Part shown: piece after piece, positions 12,101 to 22,257 of the stretch
How positions within the stretch are numbered: position 1 is the stretch's first letter
Layout: each line of letters starts with the position of its first letter
Source of the DNA: Mactra quadrangularis
Taxonomy: Eukaryota > Mollusca > Bivalvia > Venerida > Mactridae
DNA: 64,000 nucleotides
Direction: 5' to 3'
Assembly: GCA_025267735.1 (NCBI GenBank)
Contig: CM046299.1
Location: 36,470,887 to 36,534,886 of the forward strand
The notes under the pieces: generated by a model
What the model was told of the DNA's origin: nothing
The model's database searches: none
Seen by the model: only the letters and a program-made list of their open reading frames with translations
Made by a program: the position numbers and the translations under genes

Positions 12101-15100
12101 TAGCATCACCTGAAAGGATGGTCTTCTTCAAAAAAGATAGAAGTATACATCTGGAGTCAATATTAACCCCGCTCTATGGTTCAAAAGATTTGTACAAGAA
12201 ATCCTCATAAATCTTCTTTTCTGAAACCATACGGAAAAATGTTCTGTATTTAGACTATTACATTATCTTAAAGTGTCCTACAACGATTTTTCAAGGTATG
12301 CCATTTGGGTTGAAATACGCCCCGTACGTGTTCTGATAAGATTTACAAAGAATTATATACAACATGTATTCAAATGCTAAAAAATCTACTCTGAAACAAT
12401 AAAGCCTAAAGGCTTCTATATTTGACATGTGGCATCACATCAAGGTTATTTTAAAAAATAGTCTAATTTTAACGCAAAATGGTTAAAAAGGCCTTGTTTA
12501 GAGATAACAAAGTTTTCATACAGCTGGATAAAAATAGTCTAGTCAGACGCCATTAGAACGCTCTCAGTTCAAGCTCTTTATATACAATGGTTTAATGTTT
12601 GTGTGTAGTTATTATTTGACTCGAGTAATTCCAATATAAGTAGAGCACAGCATTTCCGCTTAGAGTTGTAATGTACTTGTACATGTATTTACCAGTTCCA
12701 ACAAATTTTCTATTTCTCAATTAAGAGAACGTTAGGTATATGTCATCTTTGTTAATTTATTTGAATGTTCGTTGCACGAGTATCGCTTGTACGCATCCAT
12801 TTGTTGTAGCTGAAATTAAAATTGGAATTATGTTACATTTGATTGTCTGGATAAACAATGCAATGCATATCAAAATTAGGTTTAATTTCTGTTTAGTATT
12901 ATTGTTTATGTTCTTTTTATTTTGAGGTACTTCAAGATTTTGATATTTGTGATAAATATATGAAACATACAACTAGAATAATGGAAGCTGTAGGGAATTA
13001 TTGTCATAGGTAATTAGCGTACGATTGTCATCATACAATATTTCAAAGTCAATATACACAAGGTCTATAATCACGTGGTCTACTATTATGATACTAAAGC
13101 GTCGAGTGTAATGGCGGCGCCTACCGGATCAGAGGTAAATCTCATTTTTCTTCTTTATTTTATTTTTTTCGAATTTTTCATGTAGCCCATGTTCTAGCCA
13201 ACAATTTTCTGAATCTATCGGTACCAATATATGCTGGGTCAAGACTGTAATTCGTGAGAACACTCTGCAGAAAAAATCGAAGTGGACAGAATTTTCATAA
13301 AAATCCGTGATACTAAAGGGAAACATTTTATAAATTGACCATTTAAAGTCCCATTTTAGATATATATAGATGTATATCATGTAATATCAAACTAAAAGAG
13401 TTTTCTAAAACGTATACTATTGTAAATAATTTGAAATTGCATTTTATTTTGTAACATATAATGTATACTTGAAAATAAACACAAATGATACTAGGGGGGA
13501 ACCAAAATCTTATGATACTAAGGGGGAACAAAAATGGTATTCATAGTTTGGTACCCAAAGTCACTGACTACATTGTTTTCTATATTATAGATGAAAACAA
13601 CAATGAAGATGTTCTCTTATGCAATGAGTGTGGAAAGCATTTCAACTCTAAAAGTACATACAGTCGCCATTGCAGGCGTCACAACAAAAAACAAAAACCC
13701 GTTTGCCTGTTGTGGAAGAAACTATTATGACAGAGAGCATTTTCATACTCACAGGTCCAGACAATGTCACTTCCTTTTTGATGTTAAAATCAATGTATAG
13801 GTGTACATAGGTGACAATGCCGTTATGTAGAATATACATAATTATATATTATAATTGCACGTGATCTCAGGTATTTTTAATTGGATTTTATGCTGTTTAG
13901 GTCCCTGTCAAACATACAACCTATTTGGCAGTATGTGCAAAACGTATGAGAACACGCTTGCGATCGTTGCATATACTACGATGTCTAATTTTTCAACGTT
14001 TGTGATAATTTTATCTATGTTCTACAAATTTCTGCTTGGTACAAAACAACCTGATAAAATCCACCAGATGACAAGATGTCATTTGTTGGAGAATTAATTC
14101 CATTAAATGATGCCGATATACTGTATACTTTTAAAACCTGTGATACACCAGGATGAGCCACTCGTACTTCGTAAGAATCTGTCAACTTTCTTTTAAAAAG
14201 TCATGCTTAAGCTTTTAATCACGATCTTCTATCGTTTCTAGAGGTTACATCGATTTTATGACCTCTACCACTCAACCATGGAAACGGGGTACCAAATTGA
14301 ATAAGTAGTCCGTTAATTTACGAACAAGTGTATTTACCCAGTAAGCTTATCCATATCTTGTCATCATTAAACTGAAATATTCTATATATCGGATAGAGAT
14401 CGTTAATAACAACTGTTCTATATAGTTTTGCCCATCGGTTTAAAGAAGGACCGATACCTTCTTCGCTACACATCGGCCTGATCCATTATCGGCACAACAG
14501 TTGTTTGATGCCTATTACACATCGGGCAATATCGGATAGTTATCGTTATCGGCATCCAACCTACATCGTTTTGCCCATCGGTAGTAAGTCGGACCGATAA
14601 CTTGGTGGCTACACATCGGTCTAATATCGGACAGATATTTTTTCATATAATCTATCCACCATCGCTACAACGGTGTTAGACATCAGTCCGGACTTGCCGA
14701 TCTATCATTTAATAATACCCTTCAAAGTCTACTGTCTACTATGAATTTTGAGCTACCGACATGGGTCTTAAACATGGTACACTGTCTCGCTATGCTACAA
14801 CTTTATAAAAAGTATTTTCAAATTCAAATATTATATACGAACTCAGTCTGAGCTGACTTATAAACAATGTTAGTGCAAGCAATATCGGCTATCCAGCGAT
14901 CAGTTTAAATGTATTTAGGAAAACAGTTTCGACTAAACGGCTTTATAAAAAAATCAACAACAATGTAATATATGAGAGATATACTTTTAATCAAAATAAT
15001 CAGAAAAAATCAAGTCCGTCTTTTTTTTAATTTTCGGGTGTTGCATAACGTTAGGCAAGCTCTAAATTAATGCGAGCATTTGATTGGTTTTATTTTAAAA

Positions 15101-18100
15101 CGAGTTTTGTTTTCTCAAATCAAGTCTTTCTACCTTAAATTACATGTGTACAAACTTTCTTTTGAAAAACAAGCTATACATGTATATTGTTATTATCATT
15201 TTGTATATTCATTTTATTTTGAGGTTGTCGGGTCGATGTCGGACAATTCTTGTTACCGATTTCGTTAAAACACAATAAGTCTAATGCTTGTTATGTGAAG
15301 TATTCAAGCATTTTTTTCTGCAAAAGACATAATAAGTGTCATTATAAGATCTTTTTTGATGTGTCATGATTTAAATCTGATAAAGATCGGACCGCTTTCG
15401 TGTATATTTGCCGATATTTTGACCATTACCGATGTATATCCGATATAAGCATGCTCACTGGGCTATTATTCATTAATACCCTTGTTACTAAATAAATTTA
15501 TATATTAGAGCAATTTGCGGGCGGTTATCACGGTCCTATAGGGTATTATTCGTTACTATCGTCCCACTGAATAAAAGCGCGTGAAACATTGTGTCATGAA
15601 AGTCTTGTATGTGGTTCATTCATAAAATATTTGCAGCACAAAATGATCGTAGCTTTCTTAAGCATTCGCACCGCAATAAATGCCTATATCCATGATCAAC
15701 CCTGATCTGAATGATGTCCTCGAGCTTTTAAGTTCATTCCAATTTCATCATTAATCTATGATAATTGTATGTTTTAAATAAATATGAAAAAAACCACTAC
15801 TGTTTTTATAAATAAACGACAATTAATTTTTTTATTTGTCTTGTATATTTTTATTTGTTTTCAAGAGCGTGTTGTTTTTTTTATTAACCTGTCACTAAAC
15901 AAGTACAAAGTAACTGATTGTGTTATTTCCGACTTCCTTTTAATGTAATATTTTCCCGATATTCAAAATCGCCCCATGTATTTTAATCACTGATTAATAT
16001 AGGACAGTGGCTTTATGGTAAGCACATTTGTCTGTCAAGCTGTACATTTTGGGTTCGACTCTACATTCGTTCATTTTACAATCTCCAACTCCGAATAAAA
16101 ATACATTTGTATTCTTAAAAGTACAATGGGGTATAAATATATACTTAATGAAACTTTTAAGTTTCCCGATTTCAATGTTGTTGGAATTTTTTAATTTATT
16201 TTTCACCATTAATGTCCGATTGTTAATGATAAGTTGTATCGGACTATACTATCGCCTTTTTGCATGGTTTTCATGATTTTTGATTGTTGCAAAATTGGTT
16301 TTGTCTTGCATGTGCCGAAAAGCGGAAATGGGCACGTGCTTCTCGTGCAAAAATCCTACGTGGTCAGTTTTTGATAATCGTTAGCGTGTTGGTATGCACA
16401 ACGAAAAATCAAGAAATTGCTCGAATGTCGCTTCAATAGCGAGAAATTGCCAAAGGTCTTTTGCTAAGTGGTGCAGGATATGATTTATAATTGTCAATTG
16501 TCTGTTAAATCAGACCAATTAGAAATCTTCCCATATCAACGCACGCACAACTTAACTGGTTTTGCATCGATAAAGTAGCATAAAACCATGCGAGCAGACG
16601 AGAGTATGGTCCTTGACAGATTTCCGTTATCGATCGGACTAAAATGTTGAAAAATAAACATTTCCTACAATTTTGAAATCGGTGTACTTAGAAGTTTCGT
16701 TAAGTATAGATTTAATGAGAACAAAACAGCAACAAATGTATTGATGATATATAATAGTCTCGAACTCACGGCTTTGTGAAGCCAAGAACAAAACCACTTC
16801 ACCACATGGGGTGGCAGAAAATATATAATAAATAATACTTGTACATGTATTTGAATTTTACATTTCAAGCCATCTTTCTACTTATGGCGACGGTTATCAG
16901 TGCAATGACTGTGTAATTTTTCAAGTTGTGACAGGTCAACATATCAATACTAAGACACAAAATCGTGTGACATAAAACTATAAGAATTGATGCCCATGCA
17001 TCTTTCTTGTAACAAGACTACACCCAATACGATGACAACAGACAATTAGGGAAATACGTATCAAACAATTAACAAAAATATTCATGTAATTACTTTAGGC
17101 AAATATAAATTGTTGCGCCATATTATTATCAAAATGGATACAACCCTAAAGAAAATCAAACTGATTCAAAATCAAATTCACTTAAACAGTTTTATATCCG
17201 AATATCATAACCATAGATTCAAACTTGACGACTTCAACATTCTTCATCTTCGGATATGTTCATACACATGGAATGTAATGTGGTCCCTGCAAAAGCACAC
17301 CATACATAATACATATTGCACCCTAATTGGCTATTCATAAACACGACTGTCATTATTAACTTTACTTCTGTTAAATGCCGTTTTGACAATAGTGATGTTT
17401 CTATTTTCACCGACGTCAATTTTCTGTAATATAAAAGCATATTCGTGAACATTTATGTTCCCCCTTAGTATCATAAAAAGTTATGTTCCCCCTTAGTATC
17501 ATATAAGTTTTGATTCTCCTTAGTATCATTTGTTTCATTTTCTAGTTTCTTTTCTATATTACCTAAACAAATACAATTTTGTATCATGTACATAATGTAA
17601 AGCTCATGCAGTGTTACATTACATGGTTTTTTTTGTTCTTAATATATAAAATAGGACTTTATATGGTCATTTTATAAACTGTTCCTCTTTAGTATCACAG
17701 ATTTTATTGAAAATTCTGTCCACTTCAAATTTTTCTGCAGAGTGTTCTCACAAACTACGGTCTTGACCAAGCATATATTGGTACCGATAGATTCAGAAAA
17801 TTGTTGGCTAGAACATAGGCTACATGAAACATTCGAACAATTTAAAATAAAGAAGAAAAATGAGATTTACCTCTGATCCGGCGGTCGCCGCCATTACACT
17901 CGACGCTTTAGTATCATAACAGTAGACCACGTGATTATAGACCTTGATACATTGTAGCTATAAACAAGTTCTAACTACACTTTCAAAAATATTGATTTAG
18001 TATTATATATTTAGACTCCAGGACCGGGACAAAATGTTTGCCCTGATATCGATGCTTTTTGGGGTCTGTCTTGAAAGACTCTACAATGACAATACAAATC

Positions 18101-20217
18101 TTGCATAAAATTAAATGAGTTGAATAAAGATTGGTTTGGACAAAGATATTCAATAGTCAAATATAAACTAACAATTGACAAGAGTACTAATAATGTGAAC
18201 AACATACATGATGATGTATTAGTTTCTCATATTTGTCAATATGAAACAAGACCATTTTACTTATGTACATTTGAAATGCAAATATATTTCCTATTGAGTA
18301 GTTTAAATAAGTGAGTCTTTATATAGGCTAAAGAAGTTAGTCTAAATAAGTGATTCTGTTATTGCTTATATTTTTTGTTTCATGTACATGTATTATCCAT
18401 TTCAGTGAATTAGAATCAGTAGGTGTACAATCTGTTTTACCAAAGGGAGGATACTATATATTTCCTAACTTTGAAATATTAAGAGAGACATTGAAGACTA
18501 GAGGAATAGAGAAATGTGAAGATATGGTGACTACAATGTTTAATGAAACATCAGTATCAGTAAGTTATAGTCCAACAATATGAACATGAGCTTGACCTTT
18601 ATGCAAGAATATATTAAACTCAGTATTTACAGTCTTTTTTGTCTTCGTTAGTAAATCGCGCTTTATCGGAAGTTTTCGGCAAAACACACGTACTGAATAA
18701 TTAATTTTGTTTTCATAAGAATAAATACTTTGAAATTGTGCCACAATATTGCAGAATTCCATGTTTCCCCCAACAACTAATGTGTCCAAAATTAAAAGTA
18801 CAATAACATGTCACTTTTACAAAATTGATTTATAGTCGCATAGATTGTTATAAACACGTGTATAACCGTATACACATTACGGATTTAATGTAAGTGAAGT
18901 GTGTAATTATTATAATAAGGTAGTTCAAGCTCAGGTTAATATTGTCGCAATATACCAGTTTTATACAGTCTTAACTCAGAGATACTTCTAACTCAAAAGT
19001 TATTGAACGTGATGCTTTCGAATTCATTTACATATTTCATTATTTATAAATTGGCCATACTGGTTAAACTTTTAATCGTATCATGAAATCACTAATTCGT
19101 GATCATCGCATTTTTATGACATGTGTTTAACTCTTTATCACATCTAAGCATTATGGTAAAGTTTTAGGGGGGGGGTGATGTTCGTCATCCTTTCGTCGAC
19201 TTCTGACGTCACCTCTAAGCTCTAATTATATCCAACACGTTTTGCAAGGTAGTAACATGTTCAAGTCTGAAACTGTGTCCTGATTAACCAAAAGTTAGAT
19301 CCCCAGGTCAAATAACAGAACCTGGTAAACAATGTTCATGCACCTCAGGCTAATATGACTGTCTTCAGCCAAATAAATAGACCATCATGAACACTTGTTA
19401 TTATTAATACTGTAATAAACAAAGCATATGTTGTAATATTAGATGTTTTATCACTGATTTCAGGTAATGGCAGGTGGACCAGCATTCCTTAGACCAGATA
19501 ATGAATTCACTGTTAGATTATGTTATGTTAATTTTGATGGGGAGAAAGCATTAAAAGAAAGTTATCGAATTGGTTTAGAAAATGCATTACCTGATAATTT
19601 TGTTCATACACAGTGTACGCCTGTACATGATGGTATACAGGTATATATCGTTTACTTAGTCTTTTTTGATTTTATCTTGCACACCACTATCAGAATACGT
19701 TTTCGAATAAAAAATCTTGCAACTTTTTTTCATTAATAAACCGTTTCTTTTCAAACTTCCATCGACAGTAGATCTTTACTTGAAATTTAATTGATTTTAT
19801 GCCGTAATTCTCGAAGCGATTTGCCAGTCTCCCAAGTGAAAATCCTTTTCCATGGTAAATTTGTGGCAAAATTAAAACAAATTGAGAAACTTAACATTTT
19901 TTCAAGATTGCTGTAATAAGAAAGCTGTTGATATGTTGTTATTCATTGAAACACTGATATCTTGTAAAATAATGAAAACAGAGAGAATCTGATTCATCAA
20001 ATACGAACGTTGCTGAAAAAAGCTTTTACACAAGATGAACACGCTGGTCATAATTGTCGCAATGAAACTAGTGTAAAAATGTACATACACTCGGATTTGT
20101 GCTTTGATTTAGTTATGTATACTAATAAGGTTGTTTTCTTGTATATTGTTTTTTTTTAATTTTTTCTGATGTTTTCAGGCTTTGAAATCCTGGGTAACAA
20201 AACTACTGAGTGTTTAG
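43..20217 (+). CDS. Class I/II PLP-dependent aminotransferase (5' partial, 11 exons)
   Basis: Spliced gene with exons 43-177, 764-891, 6968-7031, 8150-8189, 10487-10580, 11350-11415, 11771-11884, 12927-13009, 18406-18559, 19464-19640 and 20179-20217. All introns are GT-AG and the phases match, giving 364 codons before the stop, counting a first Gly split with an exon upstream of the window. Seen: GPGSKE near residue 30; NNPDNPTG at 104-111, whose Asn contacts the cofactor; ADEIY at 135-139, giving the PLP-binding Asp136 and Tyr139; SGMSK at 164-168, giving the Schiff-base lysine Lys168; and VRLCY at 310-314, giving Arg311 for the substrate carboxylate. From family knowledge this is a fold-type I aminotransferase that transfers an amino group between an amino acid and a 2-oxo acid. 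It resembles the prokaryotic-type aspartate aminotransferase branch; the substrate is not decidable. About 70 N-terminal residues lie off the window. Introns 2 and 8 each hold a copy of a 4.9-kb transposon. All key residues are intact, so it is probably functional. Confidence 0.93.
355..731. mobile_element. Diverged MITE, same family as 9909-10249
   Basis: The left side contains TGAAGTGAAATTTTGAATAA and a TTTATTTTCATAA run. The right side ends ATTTCAAAATGTCACTTTAG, the inverted counterpart. The interior has degraded AACGAAATAAT units like the clean copy at 9909. Target duplication is not readable. Confidence 0.6.
764..891 (+). CDS. Aminotransferase exon 2 of window
   Basis: Acceptor TTATTACAG ends at 763 and the donor is GAG|GTAATT at 892. 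It encodes DILVISPSWTSYKPQ, the aromatic segment that stacks on the PLP ring in this family, and ends at phase 0. A MITE ends about 30 nt upstream of the acceptor. Confidence 0.9.
1380..1833. other. GC-rich segment with CGTACGG repeats
   Basis: This stretch is clearly richer in G+C and CpG than its surroundings and carries four CGTACG palindromes near 1561, 1613, 1744 and 1765. No coding homology is recognised in either strand. It abuts the left end of the long-TIR element but lies outside the inverted repeat. Confidence 0.5.
1834..2313 (+). repeat. Left terminal inverted repeat, copy 1
   Basis: Contains ATGGCGGCGCCTACCGGATC at 1886 followed by GAG|GTAAAT, an inward-facing mini-exon, and two subterminal TGATACTA-GGGGGAAC units at 2261 and 2288. 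The equivalent in copy 2 is 13059-13538. Confidence 0.85.
2366..2575 (+). pseudogene. C2H2 zinc-finger remnant in transposon copy 1
   Basis: After an acceptor-like TTTTCTATATTATAG, one frame reads CNECGKHFNSKS then TYSRHCRRH, a C-x2-C-x12-H-x3-H finger. The next frame carries CGRNYYDREHFHTHRSRQC, a finger-like block. The two blocks are in different frames, so the segment is broken by at least one shift. It could be a relic of a transposon-encoded DNA-binding protein or a captured host exon. Confidence 0.55.
3165..3425. repeat. Tandem ATCGG/CCGAT-rich repeat, about 143-bp period, inside the transposon
   Basis: TTTTGCCCATCGG recurs at about 3203 and 3345, each followed by GGACCGATA and CTACACATCGG. 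A partial third unit precedes. Both strands of ATCGG occur, so the array is rich in inverted repeats. The same array lies at about 14390-14650 in copy 2. Confidence 0.6.
4779..5040 (+). mobile_element. tRNA-headed SINE nested in the transposon, copy 1
   Basis: Begins with a tRNA-like head: an A-box-like TGGCTTTATGGTAAGC and a B-box-like GGGTTCGACTC at about 4828. A similar sequence lies in opposite orientation at 5395-5600, so the two form a large inverted repeat. Present in copy 2 at about 16004-16265. Confidence 0.55.
5395..5600 (-). mobile_element. Second nested SINE, opposite orientation
   Basis: The reverse complement reads GTGAGTTCGAGACT and then TATACTTAACGAAACTTCTA, parallel to TATACTTAATGAAACTTTTA in the forward copy near 4915. 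The two copies have diverged considerably. Equivalent in copy 2 at about 16620-16825. Confidence 0.5.
6226..6722 (-). repeat. Right terminal inverted repeat, copy 1
   Basis: Read on the minus strand it parallels the left repeat, including ATGGCGGCGACCGCCGGATC then GAG|GTAAAT. It has three subterminal TGATACTAAGG units where the left repeat has two. The equivalent in copy 2 is about 17451-17946. Confidence 0.85.
6968..7031 (+). CDS. Aminotransferase exon 3 of window (NNPDNPTG motif)
   Basis: Acceptor ATTTTAG at 6961-6967, donor A|GTAAGT at 7032. Phase 0 in, phase 1 out. It encodes FLKTNNVSETKLLILNNPDN and the following Pro, plus the first base of Thr. With exon 4 it makes NPTG, whose Asn hydrogen-bonds the PLP ring oxygen in the family. 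It lies about 245 nt after transposon copy 1. Confidence 0.9.
7305..7505 (-). mobile_element. tRNA-derived SINE (fragment)
   Basis: The minus strand has a B-box-like GGGTTCGAGCCC at about 7475 and runs to a CACGTTAAACTCA end, the same type of 3' end as the SINEs at 29544 and 39899. Confidence 0.6.
8150..8189 (+). CDS. Aminotransferase exon 4 of window (40-bp micro-exon)
   Basis: Acceptor TTGTTTCAG ends at 8149, donor GAG|GTAATT at 8190. It is too short for simple ORF detection. It completes the Thr of NPTG and continues G-T-H-Y-T-K-Q-E-L-S-K-L, ending two bases into a Ser codon. The frame and motif match exons 3 and 5 exactly. Confidence 0.88.
8293..8690. mobile_element. MITE with GCCCGCATTCA termini
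   Basis: Left GCCCGCATTCA at 8293, right TGAATGCGGGC ending at 8690, each flanked by TA. The interior is richer in CpG than the surrounding intron. No ORF. Confidence 0.7.
9909..10249. mobile_element. TA-flanked MITE with internal TTTCG/CGAAA palindrome array
   Basis: TIRs begin CGGAGCCTCTAAAGTGACAT and, on the right, CGGAGCCCCTAAAGTGACAT in reverse complement, continuing about 45 bp. Flanked by TA at 9907-9908 and 10250-10251. The 200-bp core is a run of near-perfect palindromes made of TTATTTCG and CGAAATAA with AAAC or TTTA joints. Confidence 0.8.
10487..10580 (+). CDS. Aminotransferase exon 5 of window (PLP Asp/Tyr)
   Basis: Acceptor TTGTTGTAG ends at 10486, donor AAG|GTTAGT at 10581. 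It encodes SDVFRENKVLVLADEIYARL and on to VSMAK. The Asp in ADEIY pairs with the pyridine nitrogen and the Tyr contacts the ring oxygen in this fold. Confidence 0.92.
10985..11115 (+). mobile_element. SINE fragment with TTTCCTTGAGCAAGAAACTT motif
   Basis: Matches the reverse complement of the region at 60780-60945 and is similar to 41225-41365. It carries an internal duplication of AGCTAGCTCAGTACTTTG. Confidence 0.5.
11350..11415 (+). CDS. Aminotransferase exon 6 of window (catalytic lysine)
   Basis: Acceptor TTCTTCTAG ends at 11349, donor AGA|GTAAGT at 11416. Phase 0 on both sides. It encodes VYPEGTILCSGMSKWASMGG then WR. The SGMSK lysine is the Schiff-base residue, followed by the family's GWR-x-GY segment (completed by exon 7). 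Confidence 0.92.
11771..11884 (+). CDS. Aminotransferase exon 7 of window
   Basis: Acceptor ATTATTTTAG ends at 11770, donor GAG|GTAGGT at 11885. Encodes VGYHIYPPELSTLKNALRGA through SPIQYAISE, phase 0 in and out. Confidence 0.9.
11885..12926. other. Intron 7 of the aminotransferase: dispersed repeat traces only
   Basis: Holds GGCATGTAGCATCACCTGAA-type sequence around 12100 and a weak second copy near 12425. No exon or bounded element seen. Confidence 0.4.
12927..13009 (+). CDS. Aminotransferase exon 8 of window
   Basis: Acceptor TTTATTTTGAG ends at 12926, donor AG|GTAATT at 13010. Encodes VLQDFDICDKYMKHTTRIME through NYCH and two bases of Ser. Transposon copy 2 begins only about 50 nt downstream at 13059. 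Confidence 0.88.
13059..17946. mobile_element. Long-TIR DNA transposon, copy 2 (4888 bp)
   Basis: Same orientation as copy 1, offset by 11225 bp. All the short ORFs translate identically in both copies, and the only difference I located is one T fewer in a poly-T run near 17626 (copy 1 near 6402). The target duplication is ATACA at 13054-13058 and 17947-17951, different from that of copy 1, so this is an independent insertion and not a segmental duplication. It lies in intron 8 of the aminotransferase gene. Confidence 0.92.
13591..13800 (+). pseudogene. C2H2 zinc-finger remnant in transposon copy 2
   Basis: Same finger and same frame break as in copy 1 at 2366-2575. The shared lesion means it was already broken when the element last moved. 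Confidence 0.55.
18406..18559 (+). CDS. Aminotransferase exon 9 of window
   Basis: Acceptor CCATTTCAG ends at 18405, donor TCA|GTAAGT at 18560. Encodes SELESVGVQSVLPKGGYYIF through FNETSVS. PKGGYYIF is the usual beta-strand preceding the small-domain helix. A dispersed TIR repeat starts about 8 nt after the donor. Confidence 0.92.
18567..18957. mobile_element. Dispersed TIR repeat starting AGTCCAACAATAT
   Basis: The left end TAGTCCAACAATATGAAC begins about 8 nt after the exon 9 donor. The right part, AGTTCAAGCTCAGGTTAATA, is its inverted counterpart. Related copies lie at 34681-34905 (truncated) and about 29479-30143 (interrupted by a SINE). Confidence 0.6.
19464..19640 (+). CDS. Aminotransferase exon 10 of window (carboxylate-binding Arg)
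   Basis: Acceptor GATTTCAG ends at 19463, donor CAG|GTATAT at 19641. Encodes VMAGGPAFLRPDNEFTVRLC and on to HDGIQ. The Arg in FTVRLCY aligns with the conserved substrate-carboxylate arginine of class I aminotransferases. Confidence 0.92.
20179..20217 (+). CDS. Aminotransferase terminal exon
   Basis: Acceptor ATGTTTTCAG ends at 20178. Encodes ALKSWVTKLLSV and a TAG stop at 20215-20217. An amphipathic C-terminal helix of this length is normal for the family. Confidence 0.88.
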   Translation, partial: ALKSWVTKLLSV

Positions 20218-22240
20218 CACGTATTTGGCCACACAACATTGCTTTAAAATATCCATATACATCAGGATTGTTGAAATATGTTATTAGTGCTGCGATATAG
20301 AAATTTTGAATTTAAGTTTTATTTCTTTAAAAATGAAGCATTTATGATCAAGTTTGAAACTACTTTTTTTGTAAGGAAGTGTAAAGACCATAAACTGGAA
20401 AACATTCAAAACACACAAGTATGACTGAAGGCAACACGACGTGAAGAACAATGACAATCAGTAGTTAGATAATGACCATATCAATTCTTAGTTTTATATA
20501 TTTGTATTCCTACTGAGTTTATTTACATTTTTGTCTATTATGATTTCGTCTTATTGCATGCTGAAAATTGACTTGATTTTTTATAAAATCTTTTCAAATG
20601 CATAAAGTGTGAGTTTAAACATTTGTGTTATTATTTTTCAACTTAGATGTCAAACGTCATCTTTAAAAATGTTTTTATGTTATGATTAAGGAGTAAAATT
20701 GTAATTTCCTTGTATACCACAATCTGAGTAGTTTAGTGATGGTTTCATAAAACCAGTTTAAGAAATTAGTAGGTCTCTGGTTGCCCGGAAATCCACTTTT
20801 TAGTTCGTACAACCAACAATTTCTTTTAGAGAACCAAACTTCTGCAAATGAGATGTAGTCTTTGATCTTAAAATGGTCTGTTTGGGCAATCACTTTCGTA
20901 TCATAATTTCGTAGAATGCGTAGAACAACAACAGCAAATGAATTTGTTGCATTATTAACACCTTCTGTGTGTATTTCTATTAACCATTCAGACCAATGTT
21001 TTCACGCTTGTGAAAGTTTTGAAAAAGGTTATACATGTATTAAATAATCATGATAAAAAGGCTTTTTCTTGCTGGTGTCATTCTCGAACCCAGAGGCTAT
21101 CAGGATTCTCGATACTAGCTTTTTATCTTGATAACCTCTAGGAACGAAAATGGCTGGTCATTGATTGAGTCAATATTGGTTGTGAAAACATCAATCCAGA
21201 AAAAGAGAGGTATCAACTGTTCTGGACGATTTATGCGTTGTATGCCTTACAGCTATACTTTTATCACCAAACACACACTTACCGAGTGAAACAACTAACA
21301 AACAACATTAAGCTGCTATTACTGATTTTAATAAACATAGAAAGAGCACAAAGAAACATACAACATCTGATCTGCAAAATTAGGTCAGGGTAATTAGAAA
21401 TAGTGGATTACTTTACATATCAGTGCACTTTTTCACAAAAATTTTTATCATAAGTCAATTCATAGTTTCGCAATTCTAAGTCAGAAAGATTAGAAACATA
21501 ACTATGATACAATATTTAATAATATTCAACATAAGTTCATATTTGGAATTGATTGGCCAAAAATTAATGTGTCTAGTATTTGACTTATGATTATGATTTT
21601 TACTATAAGATGTTTTAGTGAAAAGTGCCACTGGGATTCACTATTGAATCCAATGTTACCTCAACACCATAATATCTCCGATTGGATTAAAAAGCAGCAT
21701 TCTTAAAACTTGGAAAATATATGGACATAAAATCAGCAGTCGGAACATTTAATCCAAGATTTACTAAAGTAACATTGTATCAGTACTTATATATGAATCA
21801 GAATGCTAGAAGGCAAGTACATTATATATAGATGGGGATAGGTTGAACGTTTTTAACAACAGAAATTTTAGAATTTTTTCGAATATTTTGGCCAAATAAA
21901 ATTTACGATAGCTGAAAACAATAGAAATTATGAACATTACAAAATTGCTAGAATGGAAAGATAGCTATGGATTTACCAAGTACATAGGATGGAACCATCA
22001 GATGACTGTCATATATCACTTTGACATCACCATGAAAAAGGAATATTGGAAATTCAGGTTTTTTGGTTTGGCTTGTTCTTTTATTTTGATTGAAGTAAAC
22101 ATGTTAGATGCAGAATGGTCAAAGAAAATAAGATCCCAAAAGAAACACAAGTTCAAGTTATAACTTCATATCTTTATTTCAATGTTTTAATATACAATAA
22201 AACAAGTCAATAGATGTCTAATATTCATAACAAAGAAAAA
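20218..22240. other. Probable 3' UTR and flank of the aminotransferase
   Basis: No further exon found. A plus-strand AATAAA occurs at 22196-22201 and a minus-strand one (TTTATT) at 22173-22178. Either could serve polyadenylation, but nothing proves it. 20748-20920 resembles 43180-43380, a dispersed repeat. Confidence 0.4.
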
Positions 22241-22257
22241 TGTTCAACAAAAAAAAA

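Noticed and set aside
1834..17946. Segmental duplication or assembly error as the cause of the two 4.9-kb copies
   Set aside because: The similarity stops exactly at the TIR tips, and each copy has its own different 5-bp flank duplication, which only separate insertions explain.
21930..22163. 77-residue ORF downstream of the aminotransferase
   Set aside because: No motif or homology recognised, and it lies in the probable 3' UTR. It may be chance.
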